64,000 nucleotides of DNA from Novosphingobium rosa NBRC 15208 (GTDB lineage: Bacteria; Pseudomonadota; Alphaproteobacteria; Sphingomonadales; Sphingomonadaceae): the NCBI RefSeq assembly GCF_001598555.1, contig NZ_BCZE01000038.1, forward strand, positions 1 through 64,000. The letters run 5' to 3'. Under the pieces are notes generated by a model. It worked only from the letters and a program-made list of their open reading frames with translations, had not been told where the DNA came from and made no database searches. The first letter of the stretch is position 1; every line of letters begins with the position of its first letter. The position numbers and the translations under genes were made by a program. Positions 41,905 to 50,048 of this stretch are shown one piece after another.

Positions 41905-43431
41905 CTAGGCTGTCTTCGCGGGAGGGGGCGGGGGAACATGTTTGAGCAAAAGGGTCGGCACGATCAGCAAGGCCGCCAGCAACGCGGCCAGCCCATAGGC
42001 ATCGGCGATGGCAAAGGTGACCGCCTGCGTTTCCGCCGCGGCGGGGAGGCCGGGCAAGGCAAGGCGCCCCGCGCGGTCGGCGATGGTGGTGAGATGGCTG
42101 GCCGTGCCCGTCACCAGCAAGCGTTCGACGATGGCGGCGCCCAGCACGCTGGCCAGCGTCTTGAGCGTGTTGATCAGGCCCGAATAGAGCGAGCCCTCGG
42201 CCGGCGAGACCAACGTGCTCACGGAAATATAGAGAAAGGGCACCACCGCCAGAGGCTGGCCGATCATCTGGCAGACCTGCGCCAGAGCGAACTCGCGCAC
42301 CATCCAGCCATCGGTGACCTGCATGCCCAGCCAGCAGGAGGCGGCGATCAGCGCCAGCCCAAGGGCAACGACATGGCGTGCATCGACCCATTGCCGGTAC
42401 AGCAGGGCCGACACCAGGGGCGCCAGCAGGATTTGCGGCAGGCTGATGATCAGGCCGATCGGCGCGATCTGCAGCGGGCGGAAGCGCTGCACCTCGGCCA
42501 GATGCGCGGCAGGCAGCAGGGCGCTGGCGATCACCACGATCAGAATGCCCATGAACAGCGGGAGGCCCAGCGCGAAATTGCGCCGCCCCACCATCTGCAG
42601 CTTCATGAAAGGCTGCGCGTGATGCCATTCGCTCAGCACGAAAGCGGCGATCAGCGCCACGCTGGCAACGCAAGCGCCCAGAATCAGGGGGGAATGGAAC
42701 CAGTCGAGCCGCTCTCCCTCTTCGGCCGCGAAAGCCAGCAGCATCAGGCCGAGCGGGCCGGTGACCAGACCGGGGGCGTCCATCTCCTTCAGGCGTTCGG
42801 GGCGCACCGGGTCTTGCGGAATGCCCCAGAAGACCATGCCCAGCACCAGCACGCCAATGGGCAGCACCTGCCAATAGGTCAGGCGCCAGTCGCTCCAGCC
42901 GTCCATCCAGCTTGCGGCGAACCACAGGGCGAGATTGGGCGAGAAGGTGGCCGTCAGCGAATAGAAGCCCAGCCCCTGCAGCTTGATCGCCGGCGGCAGA
43001 AAGCGCAGCGCGGCACCCATCAGCAGGGGGATCATCGCCCCGCCCGCCAACCCCTGCAGGGCGCGCAAAGCCAGCAGCCAGCCGAAGGAGGGCGCCAGCG
43101 GCAGCAGCAGGGCGCAGAGCAGGAAGATAACGGTGATCGCCAGATGGAACCGCCGCAGCGAGAAGGTGGCGGCAAACCATGAGGCAACCGGCATCGCCGC
43201 CAGTTCGGTCGCCGCATAGACCGTGCCGAGCAGATGGGCATCGTCGCCCGCAAGCCCGCGCGCTCCGGCGATATCGGTCAGGGTGATCCCGGTGACCCGG
43301 TCATTGAGGCCGGACATCATCGCCGCGATCAGAATGCCGCACAGCCCCGTCCCCAGACGCCAACCCCAGGCCGGGGCCGCAGGCGCCGAGGGTGGTGAGG
43401 CAACACCGGCCATGGACGCCGCCGCGCTCAT
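41905..43431 (-). CDS. DHA2-family MFS efflux transporter (EmrB-like)
   Basis: 508-aa drug:proton antiporter-type carrier with about 14 hydrophobic segments, beginning at ATG 43429-43431 that overlaps the outer-membrane-factor stop (ATGA). LRALQGLAGGAMIPLLMGAAL matches the DHA2 motif C region, and LNDRVTGITLTDIAGARG the helix-1 loop. LMLLAFAAEEGERLDWF is a central-helix feature of EmrB-like pumps. With the adaptor and outer-membrane factor it should expel hydrophobic drugs or metabolites directly to the outside. Confidence 0.9.
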   Translation of the reverse strand: MSAAASMAGVASPPSAPAAPAWGWRLGTGLCGILIAAMMSGLNDRVTGITLTDIAGARGLAGDDAHLLGTVYAATELAAMPVASWFAATFSLRRFHLAITVIFLLCALLLPLAPSFGWLLALRALQGLAGGAMIPLLMGAALRFLPPAIKLQGLGFYSLTATFSPNLALWFAASWMDGWSDWRLTYWQVLPIGVLVLGMVFWGIPQDPVRPERLKEMDAPGLVTGPLGLMLLAFAAEEGERLDWFHSPLILGACVASVALIAAFVLSEWHHAQPFMKLQMVGRRNFALGLPLFMGILIVVIASALLPAAHLAEVQRFRPLQIAPIGLIISLPQILLAPLVSALLYRQWVDARHVVALGLALIAASCWLGMQVTDGWMVREFALAQVCQMIGQPLAVVPFLYISVSTLVSPAEGSLYSGLINTLKTLASVLGAAIVERLLVTGTASHLTTIADRAGRLALPGLPAAAETQAVTFAIADAYGLAALLAALLIVPTLLLKHVPPPPPAKTA

Positions 43432-44921
43432 GCCGGGGGAGGCGTCCAGCCGCCGCCCAAAGCCTTGTAAAGCGCGGTCAGCGCCACGGCGCGGTCGGTG
43501 CGCGCCTCGATCCATTCGGCCTCGCGGTCAAGCCGCGCCTGCTGCGCCACCAGCACCGCGACATAGCCTGTCGCCCCTGCGCCATAGCGGCGCTCGGAGA
43601 CATGGGCGGCGATGCGGCTCTGCTCGACACCGGCGCTTGTCGCGGCGAGGCGGATGTCGGCGGTGCGCAAGGCTTCCAGCGCATCGTCGATCTCATGCCA
43701 GGCGCGCAGCACCGTGGCGCGGTAGCGCAGCGCGGCGACCTGCTGTTCCGCCTTGGCGAGTTCGAGCCGCCCGGTCAGGCGCCCGCCCTGAAAGATCGGC
43801 AGCGACAGCACGGGCCCGGCGACGAACTGGCGGGCATTCCACAAGGGCAGATCGGACAGGGCCAGCGACTGCAGGCCGAAACTGCCGCTCAGCGAGACGG
43901 AAGGGTAGAAATCGGTCCGCGCCACGCCGATCCGCGCGGTGGCGGCATGCAGCGCGGCTTCGGCGGCCTGAATGTCCGGACGCTGGCGGGCGAGATCGGA
44001 GGGCAGACCGGCGGGAAGGCCGGGCTGTGGTGTATCGCCGGGCCCGGCGGGGGACGCCAGCATGGTATCGAGGCCATGGGGTTCCAGACCGGCCAGCATG
44101 GCCAGGGCATTGCGGGCCTTTGCGGCGTCCCATTCGGCAAGGGGCAGGCGGGCCTCGATCGCGGCCAGTTGCGTGCCCGCCGTGGCGGCATCGAAGCGGG
44201 TGGCCGCACCGCTGTTCAAACGGCGCTCGGCAATATGCTGTCCGGCGAGAATGGTCTGGCGGTTGTCGCGCAGGATGGCGAGCCGCGCCTCCGCGCCGCG
44301 CAGATGCATATAGATGCGCGCGACCTCGGCACTGAGCGAAACCCGCGCCGCATCGCGTGACAGGACCGCCTCTTGCGCATCAGCGCGGCTGGCCTCACGG
44401 ATACGCCGAGCCTTGCCCCACAGGTCAAGCTCCCAACTTGCATCGAAGCCTGCCTGAAACAGGTCGTAATCATTCGATGTGTCGGTGGGCGATAAGGTGG
44501 TGGTGCCGAAGGGATCGGTGCCTCCGGCGGCGGCGGGTGATGGGCTGCCTGCCCCGGTCAGCGCCAGAATGCCCTTGGGGCTGGCCCTTTCCCGCTGATA
44601 GGAGCCGCCGGCCTGAACGCGCGGCAGGCCGGCGGCGCCCGCGATGCGATATTGCGCGCGCGCGCTCTCGATGCGGGCCGAGGCCTCGGCCAGATCGAGA
44701 TTGCCTGCCAGGGCGTGCTGCTCAAGCCGATCGAGCACGGGATCACCGAAGGTTCGCCACCATGCGGCGCTGATCGCGCCTCCGCCCCGCAGCATGGCCT
44801 GAGCCGAAGCGTTGGTTGCGGCAGGTGGCGTGAGGGCGGCATGCGGAGCGGCATCGGGGCCGAGCGTGCAGCCGCTCACCGTCAGCATCAGGGCGGGCGT
44901 CAGCATGGCACATAGGCGCAT
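43428..44921 (-). CDS. outer-membrane efflux lipoprotein, NodT/TolC-like
   Basis: 497 aa. Signal peptide with a lipobox LTVSGC (Cys18), so lipid-anchored in the outer membrane. Two OEP repeats (about 60-260 and 285-490) with heptad-rich helices; QAEAALHAATARIGVARTDFYPSVSLSGSFG (outline ARTDFYPSVSLSGSFG) is the signature before each barrel strand. First gene of the Emr-type efflux operon, start ATG at 44919-44921. A 165-bp gap to the AraC gene upstream should contain the promoter. Confidence 0.92.
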   Translation of the reverse strand: MRLCAMLTPALMLTVSGCTLGPDAAPHAALTPPAATNASAQAMLRGGGAISAAWWRTFGDPVLDRLEQHALAGNLDLAEASARIESARAQYRIAGAAGLPRVQAGGSYQRERASPKGILALTGAGSPSPAAAGGTDPFGTTTLSPTDTSNDYDLFQAGFDASWELDLWGKARRIREASRADAQEAVLSRDAARVSLSAEVARIYMHLRGAEARLAILRDNRQTILAGQHIAERRLNSGAATRFDAATAGTQLAAIEARLPLAEWDAAKARNALAMLAGLEPHGLDTMLASPAGPGDTPQPGLPAGLPSDLARQRPDIQAAEAALHAATARIGVARTDFYPSVSLSGSFGLQSLALSDLPLWNARQFVAGPVLSLPIFQGGRLTGRLELAKAEQQVAALRYRATVLRAWHEIDDALEALRTADIRLAATSAGVEQSRIAAHVSERRYGAGATGYVAVLVAQQARLDREAEWIEARTDRAVALTALYKALGGGWTPPPA

Positions 44922-45001
44922 GGCTCAGGTCCGGGCCCGGCCGGCGTGGTCATCGTGGAAGCGAAAGGTCTGGTTTTCCAGCAGCATGATGGCGAGTCCG
45001 T

Positions 45002-45023
45002 GAGAGTGCGATGCAGCACGCTC
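45002..45023. promoter_or_regulatory. imperfect inverted repeat upstream of the efflux operon
   Basis: GAGAGTGC (45002-45009) and GCACGCTC (45016-45023) pair with one mismatch around a 6-nt loop, between the AraC stop and the outer-membrane-factor start. It could be the AraC terminator or an operator for the efflux operon. Confidence 0.3.
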
Positions 45024-45086
45024 TAGACCCGCAATCGCCGCCCGGATCGCGGCATCAAGACAAATTATCGTTCAATTTCGCCAAAA

Positions 45087-45926
45087 TCAGGCGGGCATGC
45101 CGGTGTGCGGCAGATATTTCTCGCTGCGTGTCAGATAGCGGCTTGGCGAGGTGCCAAGGATCTTGCGGAACATGGCGATGAAGGCGCTGGGGCTCTCATA
45201 GCCCAGATCGAAGGCGATATGCTGCACGCTGACCCCGCGCGCGAGCCGCTCAAGCGCCTGCATGATCTGGAACTGCTGGCGCCAGCGAATGAAGGACATG
45301 CCGGTTTCGCTCAGCACAAGGCGCGACAGGCTGCGTTCGCTCATGCCGATGCGCTGCGCCCAACTGCCGGGTCCGGCGCGATCCGCTGGATCGGCGGCCC
45401 AGCCGTCGATGATCCGGCGCAGGCGGTTGTCGTCCGGCATCGACAGATGCAGTCGCTCCACAGGCGCGACAGCCAGTTCGTTGAGCATGGTCTGGATCAG
45501 CGGCGCGGGCGGTCCAGTCTCATCATAGAGCGGCGGCAGATGGGACACGGCCCGGATCAACTCGCGCAGCAGCGGCGAGATCGCCAGCGTGCAGCATTGC
45601 CGGGGCAGGGCGCCGATCAGCGAGGCGTCCATGAAGACCAGATATATCTCGACATCGCCCATGCAATGCATGTCGTGAACCTTGCCCGGCGGAATCCACA
45701 AGGCGTTTTGCGAAGGCACCAGCCACAGCCCGCTGGCCACCTCGCAGGTGATCAGCCCCTTGACCGAGAGCAGCAACTGGGCGCGGCGATGCGCGTGAGG
45801 AGGTTTTTCCCAGCCATGGGTGATGACCATGGCCGAGAGAGGGCGTTCCAGATTGTAATCCTCGAAGGCGGTTTCCGGGTCGATGCTCTGGGTGGTGATG
45901 AGGCCTGGGTCGGCTTGGTTGGTCAT
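45087..45926 (-). CDS. AraC-family transcriptional regulator with cupin sensor
   Basis: 279 aa. N-terminal cupin-like sensor (about 30-150; PPHAHRRAQLLLSVKGLITC in outline PPHAHRRAQLLLS) and C-terminal AraC DNA-binding domain (about 180-272) with MSERSLSRLVLSETGMSF and IAFDLGYESPSAFIAMFRK. The true gene is only the last quarter of a very long open frame; the ATG at 45924-45926 was chosen because homology starts there. It sits between the divergent siderophore receptor and the efflux operon on its own strand, so either could be its target; same-strand order favours efflux control. Confidence 0.88.
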   Translation of the reverse strand: MTNQADPGLITTQSIDPETAFEDYNLERPLSAMVITHGWEKPPHAHRRAQLLLSVKGLITCEVASGLWLVPSQNALWIPPGKVHDMHCMGDVEIYLVFMDASLIGALPRQCCTLAISPLLRELIRAVSHLPPLYDETGPPAPLIQTMLNELAVAPVERLHLSMPDDNRLRRIIDGWAADPADRAGPGSWAQRIGMSERSLSRLVLSETGMSFIRWRQQFQIMQALERLARGVSVQHIAFDLGYESPSAFIAMFRKILGTSPSRYLTRSEKYLPHTGMPA

Positions 45927-46111
45927 GGGTGCTTCGTCGATCGTATCGTCTGGGGCCTGGCAATATGGTCCATGGTAGGTCTGTGGCGGGAAGGCCGACA
46001 AGGCCCAAATTGACGCCGATCCTCGACGCGGCTTTTGCGGGGGGCGAAATCGCCATTCCGCGCGCGGCATCACTGGTTCAGCGGATGCCGCATAGCAAAA
46101 CCATAAAGGAT

Positions 46112-46130
46112 ATTGCAAGCCATTATCAAT
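46112..46130. promoter_or_regulatory. Fur-like box upstream of siderophore receptor
   Basis: ATTGCAAGCCATTATCAAT has ATTG/CAAT ends, a TTGCAA half and CATTATCA centre similar to alphaproteobacterial Fur-type sites. It lies 70-88 nt before the TTG start of the receptor. Supports iron-repressed expression; not a perfect consensus match. Confidence 0.4.
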
Positions 46131-46199
46131 AGCGATAGCCGCACCCCAACGTCGCTCGATCGCGGCGTCGATTGATATGACGAACAGCGGGGAACGACA

Positions 46200-48395
46200 T
46201 TGACAACCAAATTCAAGCTCTGCCTGAGCGTGGCGCTCGTGGCATGTGCAACGCCGGGTTGGGTGCATGCCGCCGATGCGCCTGCACCCGCCGCGCCATC
46301 GCCTGCTGAAAAGGGCGCGCCGGCCAGCGAGGACGAAACGGGCATCGTCGTCAGCGGTAAATATACGATCCCCAACAAGATCAACACCGCCACCGGCCTT
46401 GGCCTCACCATCCGCGAGACGCCCCAGTCGGTCAGCATCGTGACCGCGCAGCGCATCCTCGACCAGAATCTCATCAGCGTGAAGGACGTGGTCGAGAACG
46501 GCATCGGTGTGGTCGTCAAGGAAACGGATGACGTCCGCAACGCCTTCTACGCGCGCGGTTTTCAGATCCAGAACACCCAGATCGACGGCGTGCCGACCGC
46601 TTGGGTGCTGGGCGGCGACCGGGGCGAGACCATCGCCGACGTGTCGATTTACGATCGCGTCGAGATCGTGCGCGGCGCCACCGGCCTGCTGAGCGGCGTG
46701 GGCGATCCTTCCGCCTCGATCAACTTCGTGCGCAAGCACGCCGACAAGACGGAATGGGGCGGTTACGCCAACGCCGCATACGGCAGCTGGGACACCTGGC
46801 GCCTGTCGGGCGATGTCGGCGGCAAACTCGACGCCGACGGGCGCGTACGCGTGCGCGGCGTGGCCCGCTATGAACAGGGCAAGGGCTTCACCGATTTCTA
46901 CCGGAACAAGAAGCTCGTGCTGTACGGCGTCGCCGATGCGGACATCACGCCGGACACGCTGCTGCGCGTGGGCTTCAGCCATCAGAAGAACACGCCGCAC
47001 GGCGTCTTCTGGGGCAGCCTGCCGACCTTCTACAGCGACAACACCGTCGCCAAATGGGACCGCTCGAAGACGACCACCCAGCCGTGGACGACCTGGCAGA
47101 CGGTCAATCAGTCGCTCTTCGCCACGCTCAGCCATGATTTCGGCAATGGCTGGAGCCTGACCGGCAATTACAACCGCAACCGCAACACCCAGTTCACGCA
47201 GATCCTGTATCTCTCGGGCAAGGTGGACAAGACGACCGGCCTCGGCCTCGCCAGCAACCCCTATTCGGCCTATGGCGAGAGCATCCAGAACAGCTACGAT
47301 GCGCAGTTGAAGGGCAAGCTGACCGTCTTTGGCCGCGACCATGAAGTGGTGCTGGGCTATCTGAACAGCGTCATCAACCGCCAGACCGATTCCTACACGC
47401 CGCTCGGCGGCTATCCGCCGGCGGGGAACTTCCTGACGTGGAACGCCGATTCCTATCCGAACGCCGGCTTCTCGACGACGCCGAACGTGGGCGTGGAAAA
47501 GCAGCGGATCAAGCAGATCGGCTATTATGGCGCGTTGCGCATCAATGTGGCGGATTGGCTGAAGGTGATCGGCGGCGGGCGTCTCGCCTCGTGGCGGCAG
47601 ACTGGCGTGGCTTATGGCACGGTCAGCAATTACGGCAACAAGGACGTCTTCATTCCCTATGCCGGTGTGCTGGCGGACCTGGCGCACAACCATCGCCTGT
47701 ATGCCAGCTACACCACCATCTATCAGCCGCAGAACCTGCGCGACAGGAACTACAATCAGCTCAACCCGGTCACCGGCAAGTCCTATGAGGTCGGCGTGAA
47801 GAGCGCCTTCTTCAACGAGGCGTTGCAGACCTCGGCCGCCCTGTTCCGCATCGAGCAGGACAATCTCGGGCAGGTCGATGGCGCGCAGATCGCCATTCCG
47901 GGCGTCACGCCGACCCAGCTGTACCAGCCCTATGTCGGCGCGCGCGGCGTGGTGAGCGAAGGCTTCGAGCTTGAGGCGACGGGCAGTCCGCTGCCGAACT
48001 GGAACCTGAACGCCGGTTACAGCCTGTTTCGCGCCAAGACGGCCGCCGGGCTCGATGCCAACGCCGATCAGCCGCGCAGCGTGTTCAAGGTCTTCTCGAC
48101 CTATACGATCCCGACCCTCCTGAAGGGCTTCACCTTCGGCGGCGGTGTGAACTATCGCAGCTCGGGCTACACGAACGGCACGATCACCGGCACCACCACG
48201 GCGTTCCGTTTCCAGCAGGATGGCTTCGCGCTCGTCAGCCTGATGATGCGCCTTAACCTCACGGACCGGGCGAGCCTGCAGGCGAATATCGATAATTTGC
48301 TGGACAAGACCTATTACAGCCAGATCGGCTCGTTCAGCCAATATCGTTATGGCGAGCCGCGCAACTTCACGGTGAGCGCGAACTACCGCTTCTGA
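46200..48395 (+). CDS. TonB-dependent siderophore receptor
   Basis: 731 aa, typical length of ferric-siderophore receptors (TIGR01783-like). Signal peptide to about residue 25 (WVHAADA), TonB-box region TGIVVSGKYTIPNK, plug motifs TIRETPQSVSIVT and RVEIVRGATGLLSGVGDPSASINFVRK (outline VEIVRGATGLLSGVGDPSA), barrel end PRNFTVSANYRF. ETPQSVS and VRGATGLLxGxGxPSA are diagnostic of siderophore receptors. The start is a TTG at 46200 with GGGGAA 7 nt upstream. A Fur-like site precedes it and a strong terminator follows. The divergent AraC gene may sense the siderophore, as PchR-type regulators do, though its domain type is not clearly PchR-like. Confidence 0.92.
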   Translation: MTTKFKLCLSVALVACATPGWVHAADAPAPAAPSPAEKGAPASEDETGIVVSGKYTIPNKINTATGLGLTIRETPQSVSIVTAQRILDQNLISVKDVVENGIGVVVKETDDVRNAFYARGFQIQNTQIDGVPTAWVLGGDRGETIADVSIYDRVEIVRGATGLLSGVGDPSASINFVRKHADKTEWGGYANAAYGSWDTWRLSGDVGGKLDADGRVRVRGVARYEQGKGFTDFYRNKKLVLYGVADADITPDTLLRVGFSHQKNTPHGVFWGSLPTFYSDNTVAKWDRSKTTTQPWTTWQTVNQSLFATLSHDFGNGWSLTGNYNRNRNTQFTQILYLSGKVDKTTGLGLASNPYSAYGESIQNSYDAQLKGKLTVFGRDHEVVLGYLNSVINRQTDSYTPLGGYPPAGNFLTWNADSYPNAGFSTTPNVGVEKQRIKQIGYYGALRINVADWLKVIGGGRLASWRQTGVAYGTVSNYGNKDVFIPYAGVLADLAHNHRLYASYTTIYQPQNLRDRNYNQLNPVTGKSYEVGVKSAFFNEALQTSAALFRIEQDNLGQVDGAQIAIPGVTPTQLYQPYVGARGVVSEGFELEATGSPLPNWNLNAGYSLFRAKTAAGLDANADQPRSVFKVFSTYTIPTLLKGFTFGGGVNYRSSGYTNGTITGTTTAFRFQQDGFALVSLMMRLNLTDRASLQANIDNLLDKTYYSQIGSFSQYRYGEPRNFTVSANYRF

Positions 48396-48432
48396 TCCGG
48401 CAATGTCGGATCCGGTCATGCCGATGGCGTCG

Positions 48433-48461
48433 AGGGGCGGGTGGCGACACCTGCCCCTTTT
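48433..48461 (+). terminator. intrinsic terminator after siderophore receptor
   Basis: 11-bp GC-rich stem (48433-48443 with 48448-48458, one G-U pair) closed by a GCGA tetraloop, followed by TTTT. A textbook rho-independent terminator for the plus-strand receptor gene, 38 nt after its stop. Confidence 0.75.
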
Positions 48462-48635
48462 CGCTGTCCCGCTGATCTTCGATCACTGAGTGCGATTTGA
48501 CGCATTTTTCGACTCGGCGCCCCACGCTTTGCGATCGCAACGGGCTCCGGTTGATGCCATGAACGACCGGCATTGTAACGAGGGACGCTGGACCCGCAAA
48601 GGCCGGCTTTTCAGCGAGATCAGGCGTTAAGTCCC

Positions 48636-50045
48636 TCACTTGAGCCCGCCCCCAAGCGCTCCATAAAGCGCGATGGCGGCCGCCAATTGATCCTTTCGCA
48701 GGGCCAGCAAGGTCTGCTGGGCGCTATAGGCGCTGCGCTGGGCATCGAGCAGTTCAAGGCGGCTGTCGACCCCCGCCGTATAGCGCAGACGGGACAGCTC
48801 CGCCCGGCGGTCGGCGGTGCTGACAGACTGCAGCTGGGCCGCCATCTGCGCGCCATAGGTTGCCTGAGCCGCCAGCCCGTCGGCCACGTCGCGGAAGGCT
48901 GACTGGATGGCCTTTTCGTAAGCGGCGACAGCCTGCGATTTGCGCACATCGGCCAGCCGCAGTGAACCGCGCAACTGCCCGCCCTGGAAGATCGGCACTG
49001 TCAGCGCAGGCGCGAAGGACCAGTTGCGGCTGGCGCCGGTGAACAGCGTGTCGAGCGCGAGGCTGCTGCCGCCAAAGGCGCCGGTCAGCGTCAGGCGCGG
49101 GAAGAAGGCCGCCCTCGCCGCGCCGACATCGGCATTGGCGGCGCGCAGCGTGTGTTCGGCCTGCACGATGTCGGGGCGCCGCTCCAGCAGGCTGGAAGGC
49201 AGACCGGCATCGAGCCGGGTGACGATGGGCTGTTGCATCAACCGGGCAGGGGCGGGCGGATCGCCCGGCAGACTGTGGCCCACGGCGAGGGTTAGAGCAT
49301 TGTTTGCCTGAGCGATTTCCCGCTCGCGCTGCTGCAGGTCGGCCTCGGCCTGGCGGACCAGCCCCTCGGCCTGTGCCACCTCAAGGCCGCTGCTTTGCCC
49401 GGCATCGCGCAGGCGGCGGGTGAGATCGAGCGATTGGTGCCAGTCGGCCAGTGTCGAGCGGGTCAGCTCCTCCTGCTCTGCGGCCAGTTGGCGTGCCAGC
49501 CAGGCATTGGCAACCGTGGTGATGACGGTGATGCGGCTTGCCCGCGCACCTTCTGCCGTCGCCAGATAGCGTTCGAAGGCGGCCTGACTTTGCGATTTCA
49601 GACGGCCGAACAGATCCAGCTCAAAGGCGCTGAGCGCCACCTGCCCATTCCACTGGCCATATTCAAAGCCGCTTGCGCCGACGCCGTCAGACAGCCCGAC
49701 CCCCGCCCCGGCGACCGAGGAAGGGATGCGCTGGCGGGTATAGCTGCCCTGCGCGGAAAGCTGAGGCAGACGAGCGGCATCGGTGACGCGGAACTGGGCG
49801 CGGGCGGCCTGGGCCTCCATCACGGCGATGCGCAGGTCGCGGTTGTCGTCCAGCGCCAGCGCGATCAGCGCGCGCAACTGTGGATCGCCCAGCATGGCCT
49901 GCCAGCCCAGATCCTCGGCTTTGGGCGCATCGGTCGCACGGGTTTGAGGATAGGCCGGGGCCACCGGCAGGGCGGGGCGCTCCAGATGCGGGTTCATCGA
50001 ACATCCGGCCAGCGCCAGCAGGGGGAAGATCGTCAATCGGCGCAT
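48636..50045 (-). CDS. RND-system outer-membrane lipoprotein (OprM/NodT-like)
   Basis: 469 aa. Lipobox LALAGC (Cys15). Two OEP repeats; ARAAFFPRLTLTGAFGG and FQGGQLRGSLRLADVRKSQAV are the typical strand-helix signatures, and SRLRYTAGVDSRLELLDAQRS is the last helix. Starts at the ATG at 50043-50045, 4 nt after the pump stop, so it is the third gene of an adaptor-pump-channel operon. Its role is the exit duct of the RND pump. Confidence 0.93.
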   Translation of the reverse strand: MRRLTIFPLLALAGCSMNPHLERPALPVAPAYPQTRATDAPKAEDLGWQAMLGDPQLRALIALALDDNRDLRIAVMEAQAARAQFRVTDAARLPQLSAQGSYTRQRIPSSVAGAGVGLSDGVGASGFEYGQWNGQVALSAFELDLFGRLKSQSQAAFERYLATAEGARASRITVITTVANAWLARQLAAEQEELTRSTLADWHQSLDLTRRLRDAGQSSGLEVAQAEGLVRQAEADLQQREREIAQANNALTLAVGHSLPGDPPAPARLMQQPIVTRLDAGLPSSLLERRPDIVQAEHTLRAANADVGAARAAFFPRLTLTGAFGGSSLALDTLFTGASRNWSFAPALTVPIFQGGQLRGSLRLADVRKSQAVAAYEKAIQSAFRDVADGLAAQATYGAQMAAQLQSVSTADRRAELSRLRYTAGVDSRLELLDAQRSAYSAQQTLLALRKDQLAAAIALYGALGGGLK

Positions 50046-50048
50046 GGC

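Noticed and set aside
45087..48419. 1110-codon minus-strand frame covering the siderophore receptor in antisense
   Set aside because: Only its last 279 codons encode a recognisable AraC protein; the rest is the shadow of the receptor gene.
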